Below, in pieces: positions 26,084 through 34,935 of a stretch of 44,404 bases of DNA. The stretch is from Streptomyces sp. CB02366 (GTDB lineage: Bacteria; Actinomycetota; Actinomycetes; Streptomycetales; Streptomycetaceae): NCBI RefSeq assembly GCF_001905905.1, contig NZ_LIVT01000021.1, positions 1 through 44,404 of the forward strand. The letters run 5' to 3'. Below the pieces are notes generated by a model that saw only the letters and a program-made list of their open reading frames with translations, ran no database searches and was not told where the DNA came from. Every line of letters starts with the position of its first letter. Position 1 is the stretch's first letter. The translations under genes and the position numbers were made by a program.

Positions 26084-26968
26084 TCAGGCGGACTGCGGGG
26101 TTTGCTCCTGGCTGCGCCAGAAGGCTTCCTCGTGCTCGGCCGGCGGCACGTAGTCGAGCGCGGAGTGCAGACGTTCCTCGTTGTACCAGGTGACCCACTG
26201 GAAGATCGCCCGCTCGACCTGCTCGACGTCCTTCCAAGGACCCTGCATCTCGATCAGCTCGGCCTTGAAGGTCCCGTTCAGCGCCTCGGCCATCGCGTTG
26301 TCATACGAGTCCGCGACCGACCCGACGGAGGCGGAGGCGCCGATGTCCGCGAGCCGGTCGGTATACCGAATTGACACGTATTGCGACCCGCGATCGCTGT
26401 GGTGGATCAGTCCGGAGTCCTTCTTGATCCGACGCCGCCAGAGCGCCATCTCCAGGGCGTCCAGAGGGAGTTCGGTCCGCATGTGGTTCGCGACCTGCCA
26501 GCCGACGATCATCCGCGAGTACACGTCCAGGACGAATGCCACATACATCCATCCCGACCAGGTGCGGACATAGGTCATGTCCGCGACCCACAGCTGATCG
26601 GGCCGCGAGGCGGTGAAGTCGCGGTCGACCAGGTCCGGCGGACGCGGCGCCGACGGCTCCCAGACCGTGGTGCGGCGGCGCCGGCCACGGATGACGCCCT
26701 CCAGGCCCAGCTCGGCCATCAGCCGCTCGACCGTGCAGCGGGCCACCTCGACGCCCCGGCGGCCCAGGGCCCGCGTGATCCGGCGGGCGCCATAGGTGCC
26801 GCCCGAGTCCGCGTGGACCTCCTCGATCAGAGGCATGAGCTGCTCGTCGCGGAGCCGACGGGCCGACTTCGGCCGCTTCTTGCGGGCGAAGTACGTCGAC
26901 GGAGACAGGTCCAGCACCCGGCAGACGGGATCGACCCCGAGGCCGTGTCCACGCAGGTGGTCGATCAC
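26084..26968 (-). CDS. IS3-family transposase OrfB
   Basis: A 294-residue rve-type integrase-core protein. The HTH_21 segment ADSGGTYGARRITRALG precedes the DDE core: RPDQLWVADMTYVRTWSGW (first Asp), SGLIHHSDRGSQYVSIRY (second Asp) and NAMAEALNGTFKAELIE (Glu). It overlaps orfA by 4 bp and is expected to be made mainly as an OrfAB fusion by -1 frameshifting. Confidence 0.94.
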   Translation of the reverse strand: MIDHLRGHGLGVDPVCRVLDLSPSTYFARKKRPKSARRLRDEQLMPLIEEVHADSGGTYGARRITRALGRRGVEVARCTVERLMAELGLEGVIRGRRRRTTVWEPSAPRPPDLVDRDFTASRPDQLWVADMTYVRTWSGWMYVAFVLDVYSRMIVGWQVANHMRTELPLDALEMALWRRRIKKDSGLIHHSDRGSQYVSIRYTDRLADIGASASVGSVADSYDNAMAEALNGTFKAELIEMQGPWKDVEQVERAIFQWVTWYNEERLHSALDYVPPAEHEEAFWRSQEQTPQSA

Positions 26969-27276
26969 CTGCTCGGCCTCGTCCGGGGACGGTCGATCTC
27001 CTGGGCAAAAAACACCGAGGCGGCTTTCAGGATCTCGTTCGCCCGCCGCAGCTCCGCTACTTCTTTACGGAGTTGCTTGAGCTCGTCGAGCTCTGCGGTG
27101 GTGAGCCGGTCGTCCCGCTCGCCGCGGTCGGCCTCGGCCTGGCGGACCCAGCCGCGCAGGGCCTCCTTGTGGATGCCCAGGTCCTTCGCGACGTGCGCGA
27201 TCGGGCGGCCGGTGGTGCGGACCTCGCGAATCGCGCGCTCGCGCAGTTCGTCCGGATATTTACGGGGTGCTGCCAT
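26965..27276 (-). CDS. IS3-family OrfA
   Basis: A 103-residue HTH protein (KYPDELRERAIREVRTTGRP, HVAKDLGIHKEALRGWVRQA) with a C-terminal leucine-zipper-like helix LTTAELDELKQLRKEVAELR. A minus-strand GTTTTTTG run (complement of 27006-27013) just before its end is a typical slippery site for producing the OrfAB transposase. Confidence 0.92.
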   Translation of the reverse strand: MAAPRKYPDELRERAIREVRTTGRPIAHVAKDLGIHKEALRGWVRQAEADRGERDDRLTTAELDELKQLRKEVAELRRANEILKAASVFFAQEIDRPRTRPSR

Positions 27277-27613
27277 GGTGCTGGTGGATCTCCTTCGCCA
27301 GGACCGTAACCCTGGCATCAGGGACTCCACAAATCTCAGTACAGCTCACCCGCATGGCGACGATCCGTCAGTCGTGTCAACGGCACCGAGCCCGTGCCTG
27401 CATCAGCCATCACCGGCGACAAGCCGCGCAACAACCGTGATCAAGATCTACGGCTCGAGTACTAGCGCCCTGCTCCCATCGGGACCGGGGTGCCCCTGGC
27501 GGGTTGTCCCGCATGAGTCCCTGCCGTTCAGCGAGTGGATGTCACCCGCAGCGGTTCGTACATCGGCCGGCCGAATCTCGGGCGAGCACCGGCTGCTCTG
27601 CCCGGCCCCGTCG

Positions 27614-28156
27614 TCAGAGGAGGAGGGTGAGGATCTCGCTGCCGTTCTGTTCGTCCACGTTGGAGGCGAGGCAACTCAGGACGTCGAGATCGAGGGTCGT
27701 CACCTGGCGTTCGACCACTGAGCCCTGGGCATAGCCGGAGGTGACGGTGCCAGTTGCGGTCACGACGTTCTGATTGCCCGCCTGGACGACGGCGGTGACG
27801 GTGTAGGTTATGGTGCTGTGCTGGCCGTTGCTCCACTGGTAGGTGATGGAGTAGAGCGGCAGGACCGTTGACTCGGGCGGAGGGAGCAGGCAGCTGGACT
27901 GCTGGATGAAGGTGCCGGTCCCATGGCCTGTCAGGAAGGGACCGCCCACACAGGTCAGGTCTTCATCCAGGCTCACGACGGTGGGCTTCGGCAGCGGGCC
28001 CAGCGGGGGCGCGTAGGTCTGGGTCTGCTGACCGGTGCAGACCACCGAGGCGGCCGCTTTCGGCGGAGCAGCCTGCGCGGAACCGACAGACAGGACAACC
28101 GCCGCGGCAGTGGCTGCGGACAGACGCAGGGCGACGGATCTGCGAGTACGGGACAT
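27614..28156 (-). CDS. Secreted protein with signal peptide
   Basis: A 180-residue product. RTRRSVALRLSAATAAAVVL followed by SVGSAQAAPPKA is a classical Sec signal peptide, with likely cleavage after AQA. The mature part has four cysteines (VVCTG, DLTCVGG, SSCLLPP, LSCLASN) and beta-rich segments such as YSITYQWSNGQHSTITYTVT, suggesting a small disulfide-stabilised beta-sandwich. AAGGGAAAGGG precedes the ATG at 28156. The function is not recognised. It stands alone between IS remnants. Confidence 0.78.
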   Translation of the reverse strand: MSRTRRSVALRLSAATAAAVVLSVGSAQAAPPKAAASVVCTGQQTQTYAPPLGPLPKPTVVSLDEDLTCVGGPFLTGHGTGTFIQQSSCLLPPPESTVLPLYSITYQWSNGQHSTITYTVTAVVQAGNQNVVTATGTVTSGYAQGSVVERQVTTLDLDVLSCLASNVDEQNGSEILTLLL

Positions 28157-28418
28157 GACGGCCCTTTCCCTTACAGCTTCGGTATCGCTGAGTTTGCCGG
28201 GGAGTGAAGCGTGCTCAGGAGCATTCGCATCCTCGGCACATTCACTGTGCTGCGGGACTGAAGATGTGTATATAGCCCTTATGGGGGGGGCGCACACTCG
28301 CTCGGGATGTTCACACCCCGTACGTACTGCCCGGTACGGTCTGGTGAGCGTCGCTTCTCTAACGAGCTCGTGCATGGTTGGCGGTAGTGCGTCGAAGGCC
28401 GCGGACTGTCCGCCGTGT
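28157..28418. other. Upstream region of secreted-protein gene
   Basis: About 260 bp. It holds the probable promoter of the secreted-protein gene, including an AT-rich TATATA at 28268-28273, and then passes into the degraded IS5 transposase. No gene is seen. Confidence 0.35.
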
Positions 28419-29113
28419 TCACATTCGTGTACCGTTGGCCGTGGCGGCCTGCTGGTGTGAGAGCAGTCCGGCGACGGCTTGGATGGTGTCACTGATGTGC
28501 TCGCGACGACCGTGGTGGCGGGCAAGGGATCGCCAGTTCTTCAGATGGCCGATGCCGTGCTCGACCCGGATGCGGCGCGAGGAGTGGGCCTCGCACTGAC
28601 GCTCGTGCATCTCCTCGTACCACTCGGGCGGATTCTTCTTGAACTTGCGGTGCGGTGGCGTCACCGCGCGGCCGTCGGTCTGGGCGCCCAGGCGCTGGCT
28701 GCCGCCATCGGCGAGGATCTCCACGGCCGGACCGTCGGCCAGGAACTTGACCAGGCCCAGCTTCCGGGCATGCGTGATGTCCGCGCGGCTCGCAGGCTCG
28801 GCCGGACTGCAGAACAGCAGCCGCCGCTCGGCGTCCGTGACGACCATGGACTTGACGGCGTTCTAGTTGTTCTTCCCGGAGATGAATTTCTCCCGGTCCT
28901 TGCGTCCGGCGGCCGGCGACGCACCCGTACCTCGGTGCCGTCGATGATGCCGGTGCGGCCTTCCGCGCCGAGGTAGTCGATGACCTCGGCGAGGGTACGC
29001 AGTCGCAGGCCGGCGGTGACGGTGCAGCCACGTTCGCCGAGCAGGGTCCGCACCTCACTGATTGCACGCGTAATCGTGGAGCGGTCAACGCTGAACCAGC
29101 AGGTCCGGTACAT
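28419..29113 (-). pseudogene. IS5-family transposase, degraded
   Basis: The upstream part reads FSVDRSTITRAISEVRTLLG and LGAEGRTGIIDGTEVRVRR. After a frameshift and an in-frame stop near 28865 the reading continues MVVTDAERRLLFCSPAEPAS, KLGLVKFLADGPAVEILADG and RIRVEHGIGHLKNWRSLARH, giving the complete DDE order of an IS5-type (ISL2-like) transposase. It is at least doubly damaged. Confidence 0.83.
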
Positions 29114-29209
29114 CGTGCGTCGCCCCTTGGCGGAGGCGCACCAGCATGGCCGCTAGGTCCTGTCCGGCGGATTATGTGACTTTCTGACCAGTCGCTCGTT
29201 GGTCCAGTC

Positions 29210-29314
29210 ATGGGTCGGGGGGATCTGACGAATCGAGAGTGGTCGCTACTGGAGCCGCATCTGCCTCCGCCGGGCGGTCAGGGCGGCCGGTGGAACGATC
29301 ACCGCATCGTCATC
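29210..29314 (+). pseudogene. IS5-family transposase N-terminal fragment
   Basis: The ATG at 29210 opens GRGDLTNREWSLLEPHLPPP and GGRWNDHRIVI, the typical N-terminus of Streptomyces IS5 transposases. Homology ends after about 35 residues. The rest was lost, and another IS5-type element starts at 29465. Confidence 0.75.
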
Positions 29315-29464
29315 TTCACCCCCGGATCTTCTCGGCCTCGTGCGACCCTCCTGTGTAGCCGCAACCCCGCAGCTACACCTTCAAGCCACCGGATGATTAC
29401 GCAAAGTGACTGGTTGGCCGGATCGCGCACAACTCGCCGCAGGCGGCAGGGGCGGGGTCTTTAT

Positions 29465-30405
29465 TGAGCCGTTTCCAACCTGACGGGTGGTTGGACCGGC
29501 AGCCCCGACGGCGGGCATGAAGAAAGCTCCTGATAGACGGGTTCACGACCAAGATCACCAGTCCGCCAGGAGCTTTCGCGTGCTTGTCTACCCGTCCGGC
29601 ATCGATCTGTCCAGCCGCACCCTGCGCCATCTCTCCGGTGTTCTCGCAGGTCACCGTCGTCGGATCGGCTCGCGCTGGCGGCGCCTGACCTGCGGCCGAC
29701 AGGCCATGCTAATCCTGGCCCACCTGCGCTGCGGTGACACCCACGCCCGTCTCGCCGCAGGCTTCCGTTATCGGAATCGCCACGGCCTACCGCTGCATAC
29801 GCGTGGCCCTCGACCTCCTGGCCGCCCTCGCGCCCACGCTGGAACAGGCCACGACGACCGTCTGGAAGACGGCGTACGTGATCCTCGACGGCACCGTGCT
29901 GCCGATCGACCGCTTCGCCGCCGACCGGCCTTACCACTACGGGAAGAAGAAGCACCACGGGATGAACGTGCAGGTTCTCGCCGATCCTGCCGGACGCCCG
30001 CCGGACGTCTGATCTAGGCCTCGGACGCACTGCCGGGAGCCACCCACGACCTGACCGCGGCGCGGGCCCACGGCATTCCCGCCGCCCTCGCCGCAGACGA
30101 CATCAAGTGCTGGGCCGACAAGGCGTACCAGGGTGCTGGCCCAGCGATCCGTGTCCCGATCCAGGGCAGGAACCTGCGCGGCTGGCGCCGACGTCAAAAT
30201 CGGGACCACATGAAGATCCGCAACCTCGGTGAACGCGCCATGGCGATCCTCAAGTCCTGGCGGCTCCTGCGGAAACTCCCCTGCACCACCACCCGCATCA
30301 CAGCCGTCGCCGGAGCCGTCATCGCCCTCGAACCCACCAGCTGATCAAGACGGAAAAGGTGCACTCTGCATCTGACTTTCTCAAGCTGAGCTTGGAAACC
30401 GCTCA
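29465..30405 (+). mobile_element. Degraded IS5-type element (941 bp)
   Basis: Imperfect ends TGAGCCGTTTCCAA (left) and TTGGAAACCGCTCA (right) enclose one damaged transposase gene. A C-terminal fragment of a relative lies at 11628-11870. The TGAGCC-type ends resemble those of the element at 36009-38350 and of the 139-bp repeats. Confidence 0.78.
29580..30344 (+). pseudogene. IS5-type transposase, frameshift and stop
   Basis: The N-terminal part from GTG 29580 has LSSRTLRHLSGVLAGHRRRI and QAMLILAHLRCGDTHARLAA. A shift near 29765 leads to IATAYRCIRVALDLLAALAP, VILDGTVLPIDRF (first Asp) and GKKKHHGMNVQVLADPAGRP. A TGA near 30010 interrupts it, then THDLTAARAHGIPAALAADD and LGERAMAILKSWRLLRKL complete the domain. 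It is not functional. Confidence 0.85.
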
Positions 30406-30591
30406 GTGCCGTCTGTCACATCGGCTATTGGAGTGAGAGGGAACGATTCTGCGTCCGCACAACTGCGTGCCATCGTGGAACATAGCAAGCAGCATCCGAA
30501 TTGTCCGGTAGTTGTGACCTGTGAACGATCCCTTTGCCTTGTGTCCCATCAGGAAAGACAAAGCAGCAGCTTCCGAGGTGCCGCCATCTAG

Positions 30592-30730
30592 TGAGCCTTT
30601 TCAACACGGCCACGATCGGGTGATGGGGACGAGGACCGGTCGCTGGCGTGAGGGCGGCTCCCCGCTGGTAGCGGCAGCGGTCAACGACAGCCCGCCCATC
30701 ACTCGCTCGAGTGGTTGTTGAAGAGGTTCA
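30592..30730. repeat. 139-bp MITE-like element, copy 1
   Basis: Almost identical (two visible differences) and of equal length to 38353-38491. The ends are inverted: TGAGCCTTTTCAACA on the left and TGTTGAAGAGGTTCA on the right. Further inward GTGATGGG pairs with CCCATCAC, so the whole unit can fold into one long imperfect hairpin. There is no coding capacity. It lies between a dead IS5-type element and the TPR regulator gene, where it could also act as a transcription barrier. Confidence 0.75.
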
Positions 30731-30798
30731 GTGTTGTGCAGTCAGGCCCCAAGGAAACCGTTGCCGGAGCCCAGACCGCCTCGACAACTGTCGGCCAT

Positions 30799-32163
30799 TC
30801 AGTAGCGTGGCAGCTTGACTGAAAGGGGCCGCCCCCTGTCAATCAACTCGAGAGCCTGACGCTCTCGTGTAAAGCTCCGAGCCTGCTGGAGCATGCGGGC
30901 CAGGGCTCTGCCTGCCTCGTTAGAGCCCACGACATACGGGTAGTGATCTAGAAAAAGATGCCAGTGCAAGCAAGCCGCGTCGAGTTGACGGCAAGACAAG
31001 AAAGTCTCCGCGAGGCGTGCCTGGGTAAGCGCGTAAGGGCGGTGCTGATTTGGGTCTCGGTGCTTGATAGAGGACTGAAAGGCTAGAATGGCCTGCTCCG
31101 GACGATGCAGTAATTGCAGCGTCCGGGCGCGTTTGTACTCCAGTCCCGCTCGTGGGTAATCAGTGAACGCACTGCCGTGACTCTCTGCCTGCTCATGAGC
31201 AGCGGCGCTGCCCATGATGTCTGACATCGCCCTATTGCTAAGGGCTTGTGCGGCGTGGGTGTGCGCACGCTGAGCGAGAGTGAAGGCCAGTACTGCCGGA
31301 TCATCTCGACCTGAAAATTCCACAGCGGAGTCAGCAAGGCTTTGTGCTTGGTGAATATAGCCAAGGCCGAGGGCTTGGACACTCATGGCGCGAAGCGTGA
31401 TCGCGTAGAGAGCCCGATCGCCCGCCTCGTGAGCCAGGGCAAGGGCCAGATCGTAGTATTGTTGTGCCAGGCCGTGGTGCCCCGTATCGCTTGTCATGAA
31501 GGCAAGCAGGTATGCCATTCGCGCACAGCTTCCTAAAACTTGAGGATCTGCACTCTCCCCGGGTAAGATCGAAGAGAGCCTGGCTGCATTGTCTGCCAGG
31601 TTGGCTGCCAGGGCTGAGCGGATATGGGCACCGCCATACTCCTGAACCAGACTGGCGAAAAGTTCCACCATACTTCTGAGGAACTCTTCGTCGGCTGAGA
31701 CGCGCGTTCTTGCGGCCACCTTCCGAACCGGTGTAACTCTTCTCCGCGACGGGTCAGCGTGCGAGACCACCACATAGGCGACACTAACCAGCGCCGCTCG
31801 CTGATTTGGGTCCGCGTCCTGACTGCACAGCGCGACGAGTCTGCGCAGATATTCATTCCCCGTGTGCCTGGTGCCGCAGGGTTGCAGGTAGGAGGCTAGA
31901 ACCCCGTCTGAGCGTGCGAGGCCCGTGTCTCTCGCAGAAATCAGACGGCCGGCCCGGATGCTTAGCGCCTGGGCGACTAGTTCGGGTACTGGCTCTCGGG
32001 GCCGGGATCCCGTGAGCCAGTGCGCCACAGACGTACGGTCATAGCGTAAGTGCAGACCCTGAGCCTGCCCTAGACCGTTTACAGCGCGAGCCAAATCTGC
32101 GGCGCTCCAGGAGGTGGCCTCCAGAAGTGCAGCAAGCTTCCTGTTGGGAGCGCGGTTCGGCAT
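30799..32163 (-). CDS. TPR-type transcriptional regulator with N-terminal HTH
   Basis: A 454-residue protein. The N-terminal region (KLAALLEATSWSAADLARAV, RYDRTSVAHWLTGSRPREPV) is the HTH-like domain of a large Streptomyces regulator group. The rest is helical with TPR-like repeats (HHGLAQQYYDLALALAHEAG, AYALTQARLAETFLS-type segments). TAGGAG lies seven bases upstream of ATG 32163, which decides the start over one nine codons upstream. It is the last gene of the minus-strand block downstream of the desulfurase/methyltransferase pair. A role as pathway regulator is inferred from position. It appears intact. Confidence 0.78.
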   Translation of the reverse strand: MPNRAPNRKLAALLEATSWSAADLARAVNGLGQAQGLHLRYDRTSVAHWLTGSRPREPVPELVAQALSIRAGRLISARDTGLARSDGVLASYLQPCGTRHTGNEYLRRLVALCSQDADPNQRAALVSVAYVVVSHADPSRRRVTPVRKVAARTRVSADEEFLRSMVELFASLVQEYGGAHIRSALAANLADNAARLSSILPGESADPQVLGSCARMAYLLAFMTSDTGHHGLAQQYYDLALALAHEAGDRALYAITLRAMSVQALGLGYIHQAQSLADSAVEFSGRDDPAVLAFTLAQRAHTHAAQALSNRAMSDIMGSAAAHEQAESHGSAFTDYPRAGLEYKRARTLQLLHRPEQAILAFQSSIKHRDPNQHRPYALTQARLAETFLSCRQLDAACLHWHLFLDHYPYVVGSNEAGRALARMLQQARSFTRERQALELIDRGRPLSVKLPRY

Positions 32164-32205
32164 CCGCAAACTCCTATCCCTAAGATCCATGCAGCGTGGG
32201 TTGGT

Positions 32206-32493
32206 TCAGGGCGGCGACACTTCACCACACGACATACGCATTGAGGAGTATTGCCTGGCAGCAGTGGGGACTAAGAACGGCGAAAAGATGAGGGAAGCGG
32301 TCGTTCCCCGCCTGGCAACTCGCCTGGAAGAGGTGGAGTCATCGCGTCCGCAGCAACTGGCCCTGATCTCCTGCCGTGCCGACGCGCCATCCGTAGACAG
32401 AAAAGCTGCGGCTATGCCGACATCTCCGTCATATGCTGCCCTCTCTGGGTCGAACAGGGCAAGCACCTGCCTTTGTGGGGGTAATTCGAACAT
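32206..32493 (-). CDS. Possible small protein directly after methyltransferase
   Basis: The ATG follows immediately on the methyltransferase TGA, so translation by reinitiation is possible. The first half, MFELPPQRQVLALFDPERAA and YDGDVGIAAAFLSTDG, has protein-like composition. The second half is Ser/Arg-rich and less convincing, so the real gene may be shorter or frameshifted. The family is not recognised. Confidence 0.3.
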   Translation of the reverse strand: MFELPPQRQVLALFDPERAAYDGDVGIAAAFLSTDGASARQEIRASCCGRDDSTSSRRVARRGTTASLIFSPFLVPTAARQYSSMRMSCGEVSPP

Positions 32494-33318
32494 TCAAGGG
32501 CGACGAGCGGTGACGAGGTCCGCACGGGTAGGCATACTGAGCACACCGTTGTGCACGAAGGGTTCGAGCCGACTGGTAAGTTCTCGGGTGAGCGCCTTCT
32601 CTGCATTTGATGTAAGGCTCTGGATGTCGCCGGCGATTGGTGAGAAGCGGTAGACGGTGCGCAGCCCCCCAATGCCTCCAGGGAAAACGGTAGGCAGTGT
32701 GCGGCGGCGGTGTCGAATCTCGGTGAACCCGCCCTCCTCCAGTAGTGCGGCAACCTCATCTCCGCACATGGACCAGGGCAGGGTGAAGGCGGCGGCTATA
32801 TCGTCACCGAATACGGCGGCCGCGGCGTCATGGAGGGCTGCGAAGGCCGGATTGTGGGAGAGGGGCGACCACACGGCGACAGCGATGTTTCCGCCGGACG
32901 CCGTGACGCGGTACCACTCGGCAATAGCGGCCGGGCGGTCCGGGAAGAACTGTAGGCCGTGCTGACAGCACGTGAGGTCGTACGCACCGTCTAGGACACC
33001 CTCGAGCGGGGCCGCACTGGTGAGCAAGTAGTGCTGAGGAGCGCCGGCAGCGACCGGTTTTGCTCGGGCGGCGGAGAGCATAGCGGGTGAGATATCGGTG
33101 CCGGTGACAGTCCCGCTCACCCCAGCCTCCCCGGCCAAGACCCGGGCCAGAGTACCGGGCCCGCAAGCCACGTCCAGAACCCGGCTGCCCTCCCGGACGT
33201 CGAGTTGGCCAACCAATAAGCAGGCCCATGGGTGGAATAGTGAGGGGACAAGGACCTGCTCATACGCGCCAGTGCGGTCGGCGCTCGCCGCGGCGAAGCG
33301 GCTCTGCCAACTGGTCAT
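32494..33318 (-). CDS. Class I SAM-dependent methyltransferase (UbiE-like)
   Basis: A 274-residue methyltransferase. Motif I is SRVLDVACGPGTLARVLAGE, the SAM-ribose acidic residue is in GTVTGTDISPAMLSAA, and motif IV is ALEGVLD-AYDLTCCQHGLQF-like, followed by the post-motif FFPDRPAAIAEWYRVTASGG. Its ATG overlaps the cysteine desulfurase stop as ATGA, so the two genes are translationally coupled. The substrate is unknown. The C-terminal region resembles small-molecule methyltransferases rather than RNA enzymes. Confidence 0.86.
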   Translation of the reverse strand: MTSWQSRFAAASADRTGAYEQVLVPSLFHPWACLLVGQLDVREGSRVLDVACGPGTLARVLAGEAGVSGTVTGTDISPAMLSAARAKPVAAGAPQHYLLTSAAPLEGVLDGAYDLTCCQHGLQFFPDRPAAIAEWYRVTASGGNIAVAVWSPLSHNPAFAALHDAAAAVFGDDIAAAFTLPWSMCGDEVAALLEEGGFTEIRHRRRTLPTVFPGGIGGLRTVYRFSPIAGDIQSLTSNAEKALTRELTSRLEPFVHNGVLSMPTRADLVTARRP

Positions 33319-34568
33319 GTCGTCTCCTTCAGGGTAGTGGCGATCGTGTTGACCAGATGATCGATCTCGTCGACGGTGTTGTAGAGGTAGGTGGACAAGC
33401 GCACACTGCTGCTGACGTTCAACCTCCTACAGGCAAGCTGGGCGCAGTGCTGCCCCGCCCGTACGGCAATGCCGCGGTCGTCGAGCAGACGAGCAAGTGC
33501 TCCTGGATCGACTCCATCAACAGTGAAGGCGACGACGGAACCGCGTTGGGCGGGGTCGGTGGGGCCAAGGATTCGAATACGTGGATCCGCGTGCAGCCGC
33601 TCCATGGCATGCGCACACAGCAGCTGATCGTGGGCGTGAAGATTCGCGAGCCCCACGCGGGTGAGGAAGTCGGCAGCTGCCGCCAGACCCAGTGCCTCAG
33701 CGAGGGGTGGGGTACCTGCCTCGAAGCGGCGGGGCGGGGCTGCGGCGAGCATCCCCTCGGAGGTGAGGTCATCGAACATGTCGCCGCCGCCCAGGAAAGG
33801 CGGCAGAGCAGCGAGCAGATCTCCGCGCCCCCACAAGACGCCGATGCCGGTGGGACCGCACATCTTGTGTCCGGTGAAGACCATGAAGTCTGCGCCCAGC
33901 GATCCGACATCGACGGTCCGGTGTGGAACGGACTGCGAGGCGTCGACCACGACCACTGCTCCGACTTCACGGGCCCGCTCAATGATGGGGGAGAGGTCGT
34001 TGAAGGTGCCGACCATGTTGGATGCGTGGGTGATTGCGACGACCTGGGTAGTGTGGTCGAGTAGTTCGGGCAGCCTTGCCAGGTCGAGCAGGCCATCGGC
34101 GGTCAGTGGCAGAAACCGGACCTGCGCGCCTACGGAACTGGCAGCCATTTGCCAAGGGATGACGTTGGAGGCGTGCTCCATCTCGGTAAGCAGCACACTC
34201 TTTCCGGCCCCCAACCGCCAAGAGGCGTCGGCGCCGGGGAGACATCGGGCGAGGAGGTTGAGCGCTTCGGTCGCGTTCTTAGTGAACACGACTTCTTGAG
34301 CTGGGGCCCCGATGAAGCGGCCTATGGTGGCCCGGGCGCCCTCGAAGGCTTCAGTGGCGGCCTGCGCGAGGCGGTAGGAGGCGCGGTGGATGTTGGCGTT
34401 GCGAGTGGTCATGCCGCAGAGCACGGCGTCGGTGACCACTCGTGGACGGTGGGAGGTCGCGGCGCTGTCAAGGTACACGGGCGACAGAGCGTCCTCGGAT
34501 GCTTGGTCATAGAAGGCGAAGTGCGCGCGCGCGTGCCCTGCATCGAGTGGTGACTGGATGGTTGACAT
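33315..34568 (-). CDS. SufS-type cysteine desulfurase / class V aminotransferase
   Basis: A 417-residue PLP enzyme of the group II cysteine desulfurase fold. It shows YLDSAATSHRP at the N-terminus, EMEHASNVIPW, the PLP lysine Lys235 in FTGHKMCGPTGIGVLWG and the catalytic-loop cysteine Cys375 in VRAGQHCAQ. I chose the ATG at 34568 because GGAGG lies six bases upstream and homology begins there; the frame is open 37 codons further up. No SufBCD/SufU genes are nearby, so sulfur transfer in a specialised pathway, or a non-desulfurase PLP reaction, is more likely than housekeeping Fe-S assembly. It is coupled to the downstream methyltransferase. Confidence 0.87.
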   Translation of the reverse strand: MSTIQSPLDAGHARAHFAFYDQASEDALSPVYLDSAATSHRPRVVTDAVLCGMTTRNANIHRASYRLAQAATEAFEGARATIGRFIGAPAQEVVFTKNATEALNLLARCLPGADASWRLGAGKSVLLTEMEHASNVIPWQMAASSVGAQVRFLPLTADGLLDLARLPELLDHTTQVVAITHASNMVGTFNDLSPIIERAREVGAVVVVDASQSVPHRTVDVGSLGADFMVFTGHKMCGPTGIGVLWGRGDLLAALPPFLGGGDMFDDLTSEGMLAAAPPRRFEAGTPPLAEALGLAAAADFLTRVGLANLHAHDQLLCAHAMERLHADPRIRILGPTDPAQRGSVVAFTVDGVDPGALARLLDDRGIAVRAGQHCAQLACRRLNVSSSVRLSTYLYNTVDEIDHLVNTIATTLKETT

Positions 34569-34935
34569 GGGCGTCCTCCAGCAAGCGGAAGATACAAAGA
34601 CTCGTTCACCACGGTGCTCAAATACGGAACTCCTGCCCGCGAAGGTGGGAATGCAGAGTCCCATCAGCAGATTCTTCAAGGAATGCGTAAATTGCCTGTG
34701 CCGGTACGCCTGTTATCTGTGATGCGAGTGCGGCAAAAAATGATCATCGCCTGCATTTCGGTTCAATCTGCTGCTCATTCATGATTAGCCTAGACCCGAC
34801 GTCTCGTCAACTCCTCGATAGGGATCTGGATGTCGTCGGCCGTCGAACGCCTGGAGCGAGGTGATCGTGATTGCGGCCGAAATGCTTCGATGGGCGTCGA
34901 CGCTGTGGCTTTCGCTGGGAGACTGCAAGTATTGA
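34569..34935. other. Upstream region of the desulfurase operon
   Basis: About 370 bp of lower GC, with the candidate promoter at 34782-34810. The rest has no gene I can support. Toward 34915 it passes into the 3' flank of the IS630 remnant. Confidence 0.4.
34782..34810 (-). promoter_or_regulatory. Candidate promoter of desulfurase-methyltransferase operon
   Basis: On the minus strand TTGACG (34810-34805) is followed by a 17-base spacer and TAATCA (34787-34782). This is a good sigma-70/HrdB-type match in an AT-richer patch and leaves a roughly 200-base leader before the desulfurase start. Confidence 0.45.

Larger units (their letters stand above)
26044..27349 (-). mobile_element. IS3-family element (1306 bp)
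   Basis: Imperfect terminal inverted repeats begin TGAGCTG on each side (26044-26050 and the complement ending 27349) and continue with matching GAG..TT.GT.GAGTCC spacing. It contains the classical overlapping orfA and orfB. The flanking sequences do not belong to the same gene and no clear target duplication is visible, so one end may have been rearranged after insertion. Confidence 0.9.

Noticed and set aside
30406..30591. A 61-codon plus-strand open frame starting at the IS boundary
   Set aside because: It has no ribosome site, starts in IS end sequence and has no recognisable content.
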